Source: Diplolepis rosae
Lineage: Eukaryota > Arthropoda > Insecta > Hymenoptera > Diplolepididae
Assembly: GCA_030998225.1 (NCBI GenBank)
Contig: JAPYXD010000459.1
Span: forward strand, 1,116,001 to 1,180,000
Length of the DNA: 64,000 bases
Direction: 5' to 3'
Shown: piece by piece, positions 33,154 through 45,685 of the stretch
How the letters are laid out: each line of letters begins with the position of its first letter
Numbering within the stretch: position 1 is the first letter of the stretch
Made by a program: the position numbers and the translations under genes
The notes under the pieces: generated by a model
What the model was told of the DNA's origin: nothing
What the model saw: the letters and a program-made list of their open reading frames with translations, nothing else
Database searches by the model: none

Positions 33154-33371
33154 AAAATTGAATTGGTTATGGTATTTTTGTATTGACATTGGGTCACTTC
33201 CTTTCTATTAAAAATTAAGAGGGCCCCCATTTGTGGCCGGAACGTTTGCCTTTTTATCTCGATAATATGATCCTGCCTTTATATTCCTATAATATTTTTC
33301 ATTAATTATTGATTTTTAATAGAAAGGAACTAACCCAATGCCAATGCCACAAAAATACCATAACGAATTTA
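33154..33371. repeat. Small inverted-repeat unit with hammerhead-like relic
   Basis: The arms 'attggttatggtatttttgt' and its inverse near 33345-33371, plus 'cctttctattaaaaat' and its inverse, flank 'gagggcccccatttgtggcc', which matches the core unit of the 25.7-27.4 kb element. Here the core has decayed (TTAAGAG and GGAACG instead of CTGAAGAG and GAAACG). The terminal words also resemble 'gttattttggcatagggtca' of that element. It looks like a related non-coding, self-contained derivative. Confidence 0.5.
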
Positions 33372-35565
33372 GTGTTATTATTCACCCAATATCATTTGCA
33401 GGAAATTGGCTGCGGAGGGTGGGCCAACATCGGGCCGAGTTTTAAGTTTCGATGTTTTGCACATCAGATGTTCTTTTCATAAGCGTTATTCGCACATAAA
33501 TATTATTTAATTTGATGAAAAAGTGCCAATACGAGTCCAGTAATTGCCCAATCGTTTTTCCATTATCAATCTAAGTTTGGAAGAGTAATCCTTGGGACGA
33601 CCCTAATTATCTCAATGGTCCGACAATATTTGGCCAGTATTCTCAGCATCTTCTGTTCAATTCACAAATATTAACCTGATATTGATTCAATTAAAAATCT
33701 TCCTTTGGCCTGAGTAGTTGGGATTTTTGTTTAATTCATATGAAATCAATTGATTAAATATAGAGACCAAAAAGTAGGGGAAGTCTCTATTTCGAAAGAT
33801 AAGTGGAACGAATGCTTGGCGCGCTTGAATCTGATTAGCGAGACGTAAAATCCTTCGAAGACTATTAGCTAGTCGCTAGACACTGAATCGTAATCGCTCT
33901 GATCGAGCATAAAATTGCAATTTAATAGTTCATCCTCGGCCTCCCAGTCTTTCTCGGAACACCTGTCCCAGAACAAATGAATTAATGGCACACGCATTTA
34001 CCTTTAACACCGCTGTAAAATGCAAATCAAGTACTAGTTTCGAAAAACAAGATATCACTTTCGATTTTTCAAGATTAAAGAAAAAGAATATAAATATTTT
34101 ATTCAATCAAATTGTCATTAGATTTTTAATGAAATAACTACTGCCAAATTTTTGTTTATAACTGGTTTAAAATCTCTCTTCGCAATAATTAGAAATTTAT
34201 AAAAATTTCAGAAAAAGAATCTTTATTTATGAGCATTCAATATTTCTTTTATAATCACTGGATTTTTGATAATATCAACTTTAAGATAAGAATAATTAGT
34301 ATTTGAGATGCAAATCTTAATTATGTTTGAAATTATCTTTAGAAATGTGAACTTGACCCAGAAAAAAACCTGCCAATGCAAAGTGTCAACCTTGTCCAAG
34401 TGACTATTTTTGCTAACATTAAAATTTCCACCTTAAACTAGTGCAAATCATCATAACGGTTAACTCTTCCCTTTATACAAGAACTGGACAGAAATTATGC
34501 CTCTGACGTTACACATTGTCGGTTACAACAACAGCAATCATCTCATTTAGGATCTAAAACGAAACGAGTTCTTCTGCTTGGAACGTGACAGAACTACGAT
34601 TAAGAAAGTTTAATGAATAATTTCAAGAGATAAGTATGTGTATAAAAAGTTTTAAAAATATAGAATGAATTTTTAAGATTTTAACCAATTAATCATCCAT
34701 TTTTTATTTAAATACGTATTTCAAAAATAAATTCGACAACATTAAGAACAATTAAAAACTAGAATATATGTCGAATATGCCACCGAATTAAGATCATTGA
34801 ATCAGGGACATGAAATAACTATATAGTTACAAAAAAACATTGTTATTTACGAAAATTAAGGTTCTATTTTAGCAAATTCATAAAATCAACAAAACCTACA
34901 GCGAATCAGTATATATTTATCGATTTGCATCGCTGCAAAATATTTTTGTTTCCTACGTATATATTTCGTCTGAAATAATTTTATTTAAAATCCAACTACA
35001 AGTATAATTGACGTTAAGTTGTACATAAACCAAAAGAATCTTCCAGAGAATCACAATACTTATGTTTTTTATTAAATTATATTAAATGTATTGCAATTTC
35101 ACTTTACATTATCGTAAATGAAATTTTGCATTTTATCCGTACTGTAAATATATGGTAAAATCCGAAACATTTTCAAGAATGCAGCTAATATAATTATACC
35201 AGCTAAAGTATACAATAATGTACTAATAACTGAAAAATTGTCAGTGTATATGCATTAAAGCCCTGTAAATTTCACTGAATTATATTTAGAGAGTATATCT
35301 GAAGAGTGGCAGTACAAAGCAAAGTAAGGGACAAAATGGCAATTTTACAGGAGAGAAAAAAACATTGTATAAAATCGAATTTTATATTCCAGGAGTACTG
35401 TATTCGGATTTTTTTATGGGAAGTACATTGGTAATCAATATTATTTGAACCAGAATTTCATATTCTATCTTACATTATGTAAAAAATTATTTTACTGTAG
35501 ATTTTTGTTTATTATATTCGATGATATAGTTTGTTGAAATCGGCACCTCGAAAAATGGCACCCTC

Positions 35566-35880
35566 ATGGCGCAGGTGATTTTGGGGATTGTAATTGGTCT
35601 ATCTGAAAAATTCAGAAATATTATTGATTTATATGAGTGAGGCTATTGTTGGAACCAAACTAATGTTTGAATGTTAACAAATAACCAAATGGTAGACGTC
35701 AAACTTTTAGGTATTAATTTTTACCATTTTTTTCGGTAAAAAACGGTTTAAAGAATATGATAGTTATTGTCTAGATCGATCATTTTACTTCCAATGATAC
35801 ACATATTAATATAGAATACGCCGTTAAAATTTCAAAAGGATACATTGAGTAGATTTTTTTTTAATCACCTGCGCCGTAAG
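35566..35880. repeat. Possible TIR element, 'ggcgcaggtgatt' ends
   Basis: 'atggcgcaggtgatttt' at the left and 'aatcacctgcgccgtaag' at the right are inverted copies ~310 bases apart. The interior is AT-rich. No target duplication could be read. Confidence 0.35.
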
Positions 35881-36564
35881 AAAGAAAAGTTATCTTAGAA
35901 AAATTTATAGACTAGAAAATCCCCTTGAAGTTTTGAAAACATTCGATAATCGCTCTGACCTTCGCACAAAAATTATTTGTACCATTCAAAATACTTCAAA
36001 CTGAGTCTTGAAATTTTTTATACCTAATTTTCAATGTTTTTATTTTCAAATGAAGAAAAAAAAAATCGAAATTTTCGAAGCCATCACAGTGGACCACCAC
36101 CTAAAGAAAAAATAAATATGTACTTTATGAAAAAATATATTCCAAAGTTGACCATGTCAGGTTGACATTTTTGTTTGTTGGTATCAGAGTCAACCCATAA
36201 CAGTGATAAAAAAAGTAATACTCAATTTAGAAAAAAATAAGTGACCTGACCACAAAATGTGGAATCACTGAATACAGGGAAAGAAAGTTTATCAAAAAAA
36301 GATGTTACGTTCTGGCAAAATAAAATTTGAATAAGACAGTGTCATAGTGTAATAGACGGTTTTTCATTTTTTGGTAATAAAAATTAATAAAATTTATTTA
36401 TTTTTTCGTTAAAACGTGATGTAATTTTAATAAATATCATTACTGCATTTTTTCAAAAACTGTCCTACAATATACCTTGTTTTGCTTTTCTATTAATCAT
36501 TTATTGATATTCTTAAGGGCATATGATATACTTATAGGTAATTAGAAAATTTTATTGATTTTAG

Positions 36565-36837
36565 GTTTCTACATGTTTATGTCTAATGTACATAACATTT
36601 TTTTTTTCAAAATTTGGAAAATGGTAGAGAAGATAAAAGGGGATGTAAATAGACTACTTTTGATTTCGAAATTGAAAAAAAGGTCAATTTTATAATATTG
36701 TAGCAAAATATATCGGAAAATTTGTTTTCACTGCCAAAACAAAAAGTAGTCTATCTATATCCGTTTTTATCTTCCTTACCATTCCCCGAATTTTAGAAAC
36801 CAAATTTTATGTATTTTGGGCACAAACATGTAGAAAC
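36565..36837. repeat. Inverted repeat (~270 bases)
   Basis: The outer ends 'gtttctacatgtttatg' and 'cacaaacatgtagaaac' pair. Inner words 'gtagagaagataaaa' with 'ttttatcttccttac' and 'atagactacttttg' with 'aaaaagtagtctat' also pair. The right arm resembles 51655-51715, so it belongs to a dispersed family. Confidence 0.6.
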
Positions 36838-37241
36838 TGGACCATATTGATCATATGGAATATGATAAAAATTTGACTAAGAAGTTTTACAAATTACAAA
36901 AATTGCAATCAATTAATCATCCATTTTTATTTTAATACCCAGTACAAAAATTGATTCAGAGACTCCAAGAATAATTAAAAACTTGAAACTTGTTTCCCCT
37001 TTATTTTTAAATGCATATTTTTGCATCTGGTTCATATATATTATAAAATATGATAATTTATTTAATTATTTGATTTCAGGACGGATGCTCGTTAATATTT
37101 TAATAGATATGCCGAAGAGAGACTAAAATTTGAAGGTAGTTTTAAAACATCTGCCGAAGTAAAAATGCATTTAAATCCTTAGTCGTGTCGTGTCTTTGAA
37201 GTGGAAAATGTTTGTAGATCTTTGAAGAAAAAGGGAGTGAA

Positions 37242-37526
37242 GTGAAAAACACCGAACCTTTATTAACTTGTCAATGGCACGGAGCTTATGCACTGGAGTT
37301 GATGGCCGGCTACCGCAGCTCCTTTGGTCCCGTTGGGCAGAATCACCTGCTTGAAAAATATTCCAGGGTCTGGCAGGAACCTCACGTTTATTTCCTAATC
37401 AGTCGCTGGCACCTGCGACCGCATTTCGCGTTACTCCGATCAACGATGAATTGGTGCCTTTGCTGCACAATTATTGTTTTCTTCTTTTTTTTCTCATCAC
37501 CTCATATTATCATGACGCAGAGATGA
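37242..37526 (+). other. GC-richer open frame, unrecognised
   Basis: A 94-codon frame with a composition unlike its AT-rich surroundings reads TCQWHGAYALELMAGYRSSF and later PHVYFLISRWHLRPH. The last 25 residues run into a T-rich tract (FFFFF), so the real end may be near 37460. The opposite strand also has an open stretch with LPNGTKGAAVAGH. I do not recognise either. It may be a fragment captured by a repeat. Confidence 0.25.
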
Positions 37527-37794
37527 TCTGGATAAAGAACACATGAGTATTATTATTCTATAACATTATTTTATTTTCCAGAATGTAAAAGTAAATATAG
37601 CAAATAGAATAGTGTACATTTTTGAAATAATTTACATATCAGCAAAAAGATTTGTTTTTTATCGATATTTTCCTAAAAAATATAAATTTAATAGCACATC
37701 AAAATGAGTTTTTATAAAAATAACGGCAATGGATAGACAGGATTGAAAATCTTCATTTCTGAACTAAAGAGGTTCTAAAACGTGAAAATTTGTT

Positions 37795-38070
37795 TTCATA
37801 GCGCCTCCTTTGAAAATCCGATTTGCGGTACCTGTAGAGCGGGTTGAAACTACGACTTTCAACCCTAGGGTTTAAAGTCGCTGTTTCAACCCGCTCCACA
37901 GTTACAGCCAATCAGATTCTCAAAAGAGTTTCTATGAAAAATAGTATACATTACTCGAAGCAAAACACAGCGAATGCAACTCGTGTGATTGCAACCCTCG
38001 CTTCACTCGGGCAGCAAACTTCACACTCATTGCAATCGCTATGTTTCGCCCCTTGTAATGTAATATACTA
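37795..38070. mobile_element. Pair of hairpins forming a foldback unit
   Basis: Hairpin 1 (37837-37896) has 'gagcgggttgaaac' pairing with 'gtttcaacccgctc' around a 'ccctaggg' centre. It is enclosed by 'gaaaatccgatttg' and 'aatcagattctc'. Hairpin 2 (37942-38070) pairs 'tagtatacattac' with 'gtaatgtaatatacta' and 'gcaaaacacagcgaatgcaa' with 'ttgcaatcgctatgtttcgc'. The inner 'ctcgggcagcaaacttcaca' is nearly repeated at 50467-50487. Confidence 0.55.
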
Positions 38071-40148
38071 TTAAAAATTCACAATAACGTGAAAATCTTA
38101 CGGGGTTATATAAGTTGTGGTAAGTCAAAAAATCGAAAAAAAATTTATGACTTATTTTCAATGTAAATTGACGCACTAATATTATAATCTTCTCTTGCCA
38201 CGTATTAGTTATATTTTCATAGATTTAGAATTACATTTCAGTAGCAAAGGTTGATGAAAAGAGGTAGTTATAATTTGAAACTAAATTTGAGATAGTATAT
38301 CAAGATATGTGAAGTTTTTTATACCTTTATTCACATAAACCAGCCAAAGTTAAAATATATTTTATATTTGTACAATAAAATACTGGCAATTGTGGATATT
38401 TAAGTGAATATTCAAATTGAAATCATTTTTATAGAGAATTATTTGAATTTGTAATCAGAAGTATATACAATTATTAACTTTAGAAGACTTATAAATAATA
38501 GAAACAATCAATCAAAAATACAAATTTTTTACTTACATTGCTTTCACATCTTAAAATCGAGAAAAACTTTCAAAACACTGTCAGACTGCAAATTAATTAT
38601 TAAAAATCGCTTTTAAAATGCCTTAATACCTCAAACTTAAAAAAAAAATTTAACCACTGATTGTTCAAATGAATATAACCTTACAAAGTCGTTACATCAG
38701 TTTTGCGAACCACATTACCTCCCATGTCACAAAAAATCTTAAGAAAAAGATTAGCAGAAAAATGTATATATTATTTTTATATTTTTTTATATTATTTCAA
38801 TCATAAACATCCGAGCACTTGACTTCAGTCACCGGTTTCCAGAAACACAACACGTGTGCCAACTTCGCCTCTGATTTGAATCTCGTATGCGCCAATTTTG
38901 CCGCAAGTGTATCGTTCATTAATTAAATACTTTTAACGTAAAATGCTTATTTTTTCATACAAATATTCTATCCTAATCGTAAGATTAAATATCAAAGATT
39001 ATAAAATCGTTGCATTAATCTAATTCACCTTGAATTACTATTATTTAACGATTTAACTCAATGGCTTCGAACATAACCATTATGCCAAAAAACGATTAAT
39101 CGCAATAAAACTGTATTAAACAATTAGATTTTTATAATGTTTTCTATCAAATACATATCATACAAGAATTCACACGATAGAACTATTTTTATTTTTTGTT
39201 ATGTTATCATTTTCTGAAAAATAGGGTGCGCCAATTTAGACGACGCGCCAATTTCGCCGCTTCTCCCCTATACCAAATTTTTTTGCTAAAATTCGATCAT
39301 TTTTATAAAATTCAACAAGTAATTACAGATCATAGAAAAAATTAGTTAATTTTTGCAAGTTTTACGAGCGATGCAAGTTACGTACGTTGAGCTCAACTTG
39401 CAAGTCGACTCTGCTCTAATTTACGAATTCGCAAACTTTACACACCTACACTTATAAACCGATTGAGGCTGTTCAACCGAATTCAGACACACAATTGAAA
39501 CCAAGTCATTCAATTGGATTCCATGGTGTAGCGGGAATTAAATCCGATTGAACGAATCGATTTCAATGTTTTTGAATCAGGTAAATAGAGCTTAATCGGA
39601 TTCTTTTATTCATTTCCATACAGCTTGTCTCATATAACAAAATTGATGAAATAATATAAAATAGTTGAAGTGTGCGAGTCTTGAAAGTTACATAAGTTAA
39701 TAATGCCTGCAACTCGACTTGACTAAATTTTGTAAGTTTGCGAGTTTTAATGGTACGTTATTGTAGAAAATAATAAAGATATAACAAAGCGGTTTGATTA
39801 ACAAATCTATAACTTCAGAGCTCATCACAATTTTTAAATGTGCGTCTCGTCCTTCACCGTTTTGACCTCTTTACAATGTACCTCTTTATAGAAAAATAAT
39901 TACTGTTAATTACGGACCGTGCTTACGCACACTAGTGAAGGATGATATCCTGAATAAAAATGTATTTCTTCAAAATTCATCAATTATATTTATTTATTAA
40001 TTAAACAAGAATTGTGACATAGCATTTAAATAAATTGAATTTTTGGAAAGTCTTTTGTTTTCATATTATCAGATGTATAGATATCCACACTTTTGCGCTA
40101 TGAAAACATTTCGAATAATATTCATTACGGAACACATATTTTGTATAT
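38071..40148. other. Unannotated AT-rich DNA
   Basis: The word 'gcgccaatttcgccgc' appears at ~39249 and nearly at 38890. The segment 39310-39440 shares 'attcaacaagtaattaca' and 'aagtcgactc'-like words with 54180-54310, pointing to an old dispersed repeat. Confidence 0.35.
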
Positions 40149-41223
40149 GGGTCATTCCATATTAGATTAACAGTCGATGTCGCAGATTTGAACGAAATAA
40201 TTTTTTTTGGGTTCTTTATCAACAATAAATAGACAGGTATTTTTTTGTTTGGCTAAAAAAAATTTTTTTACAAGTATACGATTTTTCGAATTTTCTAAGA
40301 AATGATATTTTTGACATAGCAAGCGCACTTTCAAGCCTGTTTATCTTGAAAACATTTGTTCGCGCAAAAGATTTTCCAAATTACGAAAATTAGGGTTTTG
40401 ACTCTTCTTTACAGAGATTGTTGCAAAAAAATTGTTTAAATATTTTTTAACATACACAAGTAATGAAATAAATGCAAAATCGTTTTTTTCGGAATTTGGC
40501 CCCTTTCGAAATTTTTTATTTCTTGGATTTAGATTCTTTGAAGTCCGTTATAAAATATGACGAGTGAATCCAAATGGCTGAATCATTGATTCAGAATTTA
40601 TGGAATTTTGAAGAGCCTCGTGCGGCCTCACGCGCAATCCGGGCGCTTCCACACGCGGCGAGCGTTTACCTTTACTTTTAGGGCTAATGACTTACGCCCG
40701 GTAAAACGCTCGCCGCGTGTGGAAGCGCCCGGATCGCGCGCGAGGCAGCGCGAGGCTCTTCAAAATTCCATAACTTCCGAATCAATGATCCAGACATTTT
40801 GATTCAATCGTCATATTTTATAACAGGCTTCAAAGAATCTAAATCCACGAAAAACAAAAATTTCGAAAGGGGCCAAATTTGGAAAAAAACGATTTTGCGT
40901 TTATTTTTTTACTTTTGTATGTTAAAAAATATTTAAACAATTTTTTCGCAACAATCTCTGTAAAGAAGAGTCAAAAGCCTAATTTTCGTAATGTGGAAAA
41001 TTTTTCGTGCGAACAATTGTTTTCAAGATAAACAGGCTTGAAAGTGCGCTTGCTATGTCAAAAATATCATTTCTTAGAAAATTCGAAAAATCGTATACTT
41101 GTAAACAAATTTTTTTTGGCCAAACAAAAAAATACGTGTCTATTTATTGTTGATAAAGAACCGAAAAAAAATTATCTCGTTCAAATCTGCGACATCAACT
41201 GTCAATCTAATATGGAATGACCC
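40149..41223. mobile_element. 1.07 kb near-perfect palindrome (foldback element)
   Basis: The ends 'gggtcattccatattagatt' and its inverse bound arms of ~520 bases that pair along their whole length. The pairing continues to 'gcgcttccacacgcggcgag' near the centre at ~40686, leaving a ~25-base loop. The arms are AT-rich outside and strongly GC-rich near the centre. A word 'gtcaatctaatatggaatga' ends the right arm. No protein. It abuts the next TIR element with one base between. Confidence 0.85.
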
Positions 41224-41224
41224 A

Positions 41225-41443
41225 CACGGAGAAAAATGGATGTTCAAATATGGGACAGCCATCTTATATGTTCAATTGTAGTATCTAGATGTTTAACTGT
41301 AATATTCAAGATATTAATCTCTGCATATTTTAACATCTTAGATATTACACCTGAATATCTAGATATTATAACTAAACATATAAGATGGCTGTCCTATAGT
41401 TAAACATCTAGATATTAATTCTAAACATCCATTTTTCTCTGTG
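41225..41443. mobile_element. TIR element 1 of the AGATATT pair
   Basis: CACGGAGAAAAATGGATGTT at the left is mirrored by 'aacatccatttttctctgtg' at the right. Inner words 'gggacagccatcttatatgt' and their inverse also pair. The dinucleotide CA lies outside both ends. The interior has several 'agatatt' words. Non-coding. Confidence 0.75.
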
Positions 41444-41484
41444 CATATGTTTCTTAACATTTTCCCTATATCTTTTTTTTATCG

Positions 41485-42553
41485 CACGGAGAAAAATAGA
41501 TAGTAAACCGCAATATCTTGATATTAGCAGATAATGTATTTGCGATTTAACTATGGGACAGCCATCTAGATATTGAAACAAAGTATCTGTAGATATTAAA
41601 AAAAATATGTTATTTCGCAATATCTAAGATATTAAATTAAAGAACCGAATATGTTAATTTGAAATATCTCAGATGCTAAACTAAAATACATTAGATATCA
41701 GGTCATACTATTTGAGATATTAAACTGTAATATCTTAGATAATTAAAGTCAATATTTATGTCATTGAATGCAATTGTCTAATAATTATGTAAAAATACTG
41801 ATTGAAAAATTGAAACAAAAAATGAAATTAAGAAAATATAACATGATGTAAATAATGATTGATCAAGGAATTCAAAATTTTCTTATAATCTCATTTTTGT
41901 CTCGAATTCCTCGATCTAAGAGTTTTTGCAAGTCCATATTTTGTTGATTATTATTCTCAAAGTCAAGGCAACCTGTTAATAAATGGAGATTATAAAAACG
42001 TTTAACATAATTGTAAAGATTTGGAAACTATTACGCATTCCAGTAAATAAATTCCGATTCGATGTTGAATTTAAAAACGGCTACATAAAGAACGAGTTAT
42101 TGAGAGGTTAAAAAATTCATTTCAAATATTGAAGGTATAAAAATGATATACTTATATAGATAGATACTCACTGATTTCAGTACTGGCAATACAACAAATT
42201 TTCAAAAATCACACTTCAAAACTTCATATAGACACAACATTATTATTTCAGTGTCGAAACCAAAAACCATGCGACCGGCAAAACTATGGGCGAGCGCGAT
42301 AGACAAATTACATGGAATTCAAAGACTCTGATCACGTGAATTTTCCTCAGGCACGTGCACGCTACTGTTTATAAAAATCTTGGATATTAAAGTTCAATAT
42401 CTAATATTGTAAATTTTGAATATAAACTGTTATTGGTGATTAATATCTTGTATATTTAAAAGAATATATTAGATATTATGTAGTATAACTAGATGATATA
42501 AGGTAATATCCAACATTCTAGTATCTCATTTTTAGTATCTATTTTTCTCAGTG
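41485..42553. mobile_element. TIR element 2 of the AGATATT pair
   Basis: The left end CACGGAGAAAAATAGATA and the right 'agtatctatttttctcagtg' are inverted. It shares 'tatgggacagccatct' and many 'agatatta' words with the element at 41225-41443, so the two are relatives. The interior 41750-42350 holds unrelated AT-rich sequence, perhaps a later insertion. No gene. Confidence 0.65.
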
Positions 42554-42834
42554 CGTGAATGTACCATTTCCACATATTTATTCTATTATTTTGAGTGGAT
42601 CCGAAAAATTAGGAATTGCATCTGACTATATCCAAGTGAATTCAGGTGCGTATTCATTCGGATTGAACAAGCGTATTCAAAGTTTGTCTGAAGTTGAAAA
42701 ATTAAAATCTGATTCAGTCAGATTAGATGTTTATTTATAGATTGAAAAGGAGTGAAAGCTTTTCATGGAACGAGATAGCATTCATTCGGATTGATAGTAC
42801 ACCTTTTGTTTGTATTATATGTTTAAGTAGTTTA
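42554..42834. other. Short spacer
   Basis: A 61-codon frame starting at 42555 shows no motif. Nothing else. Confidence 0.3.
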
Positions 42835-43690
42835 CCCAAGTAGAAATTTTCAAAAGTTTTATTTGAGATACTCGTAAGTTTTCCTTTTCAACTAGTGAGG
42901 CCCTCTTGAGGAAAAATTGTAAGTTATTCAGTGAAAATTTCGAGTAATAAAATTTGATGTTGATGGGCCTTGAACGTCGATTCCAAAAAATTCTGCCGCA
43001 TCACTTGATCCATCTGCCATAAAAAACGTTATATAATAACCTAACACCAAAAATGAGAATAAAAAAAGGTTTTTGAAAACCAGGCAACGAAAACTTATGC
43101 GGGATCCCGAGGAATTATAGATTAAGTAGGAAAGTAATCAAAGGACTTTGTAGATTAAACAAAAATTGTACGTGATATGATTGTGCAACATTTTGTCCAA
43201 GAAACAAAACAAGGAAATTGAGAATTTTATTGAAAAACTAATGTCATAACCTATAGTATATAGACCTATTGCGATGAATACTTACCGGACTCATACTGAT
43301 ACTTTTGGTTCATTTTTCTCCGTTTACGAAACCTCTTCACTCGGTTTCTGTTTTCTTCCCTTTTTCGGTCCATTCTTCCATATGCAAAATTTTTTTTCCA
43401 ACACCTCACTAACGGATTAAATTTTATGGTGACATTTAACTTGTATTTTTAGTATGCACACATTAAATGAAATGATTCCAAGTTTTCGCTTACAAATGCC
43501 TCAACAATTACTTACAAGAAATATTCAAAAGTTAATCACGGGGGAAACCGGACAAGTTTTACTCCAGTTTAGCTTGTAATAGTTAAACTTACAAATAACT
43601 AGTAAGTCCCTTACGAATATTTTTTTACTAGTTTTGACTTACTATTTACTAATCAACTGACAAGTGAAACTTAAGACATTTCTACCTGGG
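42835..43690. mobile_element. TIR element with CCCAAGTAGAAAT ends
   Basis: The left CCCAAGTAGAAATTTTC and right 'acatttctacctggg' are inverted. TA duplications lie at 42833-42834 and 43691-43692. The interior repeats 'acttacaaata' and 'actagtaagt' words on both strands. It is related by its end to the element at 45583-48347 (ends TCCCAGG and 'tttctacctggga'). Confidence 0.7.
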
Positions 43691-43692
43691 TA

Positions 43693-44017
43693 GTTATTCC
43701 TAAAAATGTGATATTAGCGCCACCCTTTTTGTATTTTCTAGATTTTAATAAATGTCAGTGATGAGGATAGACACTATCATTTATGGACGCTTAAGTTAAT
43801 GCAAACTAACCAAGTATTACTAGTTAAAATATATTACTTTTATTCAGCCAAACTGATTTTTTGAATTAAAATGCTTTTTATAAATTAAAAAAATAAGTTT
43901 TCAAGTTAAAAAATAATTCTTTCAAACACACACTAAAAATTTTTCGATTTAAAAACATTTAGTTTTAGTGTAAGAAACTTCTTTCAGAGTGCAAAGGGAC
44001 TAAACATGAAGTTTTCC
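43693..44017. other. AT-rich spacer
   Basis: Nothing recognised. Confidence 0.3.
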
Positions 44018-44021
44018 TTAA

Positions 44022-44394
44022 GGCCATGGATCAATCGGACCAGGTGACTAAATTATACATTTATTCGTTCATGTAAGATAACTTTTTTAATTTACAAAGT
44101 ATCTTTCTGAAAATTTGGGAAACTTTACAAAAGACAATAAAGCACGTCTTTTAACTTATTAGATGGCCCACCCTGTACATTTTTTCTAATCACTATGGCC
44201 AGGTGCTATTTTTCTCTGTGCAATTAACTATAAAATTGTTTGTAAAATGTCCACTCAAACGAAGTTGACACACGATCTCTATCGTTTCCTGTAGTATTTT
44301 CCAATTTTTCAGGAAGATATTTTGTAAAATAAAAAAGTTATCTGACACGAAGTTTTACAGGAATTTTGTCACGTGATCTGGTTGATCCATGGCC
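44022..44394. mobile_element. TTAA-flanked TIR element, GGCCATGGATCAA ends
   Basis: GGCCATGGATCAATCGGACC at the left is mirrored by 'tctggttgatccatggcc' at the right, with TTAA on each side (44018-44021 and 44395-44398). TTAA targeting is the habit of piggyBac-type elements. The inner edges carry 'aggtgac' and 'gtcacgtga'. No coding sequence. Related single ends occur at 53254 and 63803. Confidence 0.75.
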
Positions 44395-44398
44395 TTAA

Positions 44399-44874
44399 AA
44401 GTTTCATCGGATGTATTAAATAACAAAAAAGATAAAGTTAAATGACTTTGGTATTTTGAGGATATTATCAGTATAGATATACATGCTTGGTGTTAGTGTA
44501 CAATGAAACCGATTGAAATCTCGCGTTAATGGCGCCAGAAGCGTAACGCATATTACTACAAAGGCATATCATCATATCTACGAGCATATGAGCAGCGTTG
44601 AGCTGGTCAGTGTGGCCAAGCGTATGAGTACATGAGGTCGATGCTATATCACGGTATCTCGCGTAAATGCTTTGCTCCCATGAGTTTTAACGGGGCACCT
44701 AATAGGACGCGCGCCAGCTATATAATTACAAAGATTGCCCACAACATACTATATAGTACATATATATGCCTACTAGCTAAGTAGAAACAGCAACAACAAC
44801 AGCAAAAACGATCTCCTGCAACTCCTATTTATTATATTTTCAACAAATATATGCTCCAGGCTCCAGACTATCTA
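44399..44874. other. Unannotated DNA
   Basis: Slightly GC-richer around 44500-44720. No motif recognised. Confidence 0.3.
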
Positions 44875-45535
44875 CAGGGCAGTTCAAAAGTCCCGGAACA
44901 GTCGAATATTATTTTGGAAACAATCGTTTTTCATAAAAAATGCCTAAGTGGGTCCGAGTTAATTTTTTTAAATGAATAGGGGTGGATTTTATTTCAGGTT
45001 AGAATTATTTGACTACATATAAAACACTTTTATTCTTGGTAATTTTTCCCTTTACCCCTTCCAACCGATTCAAAATGTGCGGTCCAAAAAGTTATCTTTT
45101 GGCTATAAAATCCGATTCTGTAATAAGAAATGGTTAATTATGCTACAAAAAAAGATTAATTGGTGCTCAGATACAAGAACCATGATAATTTTCTCCTAAC
45201 CGCCTTATAAAGAACCTAAAATTTGGTTATAAAAATTAAAATTGTACTTTTTGGATCATATTTTAGGCCAGTTGGGAACGTTGTAGAGAAAAATTACCAA
45301 TAATAAAAGTTTTTTATTAAACAGCTATAGAATCCTAATCTGAAATAAAAATCACCCCTTGTCATTTAATAATATCAACGTGCGTTCGTTAGGCCCAAAC
45401 TGAAGCCCCGATTTCTTAACCAAATTTACCAATAAATAGAAGGTTTAAAATCTAACAACTTTTATTTGGAAATTTTTCTGTAAATCTCAGATCTCCCGAG
45501 ATTTTCACCCATTACGGGACTTTAGACCCACTCTG
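44875..45535. mobile_element. TIR element, CAG...AAAGTCCCG ends
   Basis: Left 'cagggcagttcaaaagtccc' and right 'gggactttagacccactctg' are inverted, with TA at 44873-44874 and 45536-45537. Inner arms 'ggtggattttatttcaggtt' and 'ttgataaaaa'-type mirrored words (44983-45060 with 45285-45360) make most of it foldback. Probably a non-autonomous Tc1/mariner derivative. Confidence 0.7.
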
Positions 45536-45685
45536 TATACATTCTACGTTATATAAGTATATGCATAGATATAATTATTATATCCCAGGCGGAAAAGTCG
45601 GACTTCTGCCAGATCTTACCAACGGCATTGTACCGCGCCAGTTATAAATAAGGAGCAATGCCAGTACTGATCATTAGTACCGCGT

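Larger units (their letters stand above)
33372..37241. other. Long AT-rich stretch with two inverted repeats
   Basis: No gene was recognised. The inverted repeats at 35566-35880 and 36565-36837 are listed separately. Confidence 0.4.
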
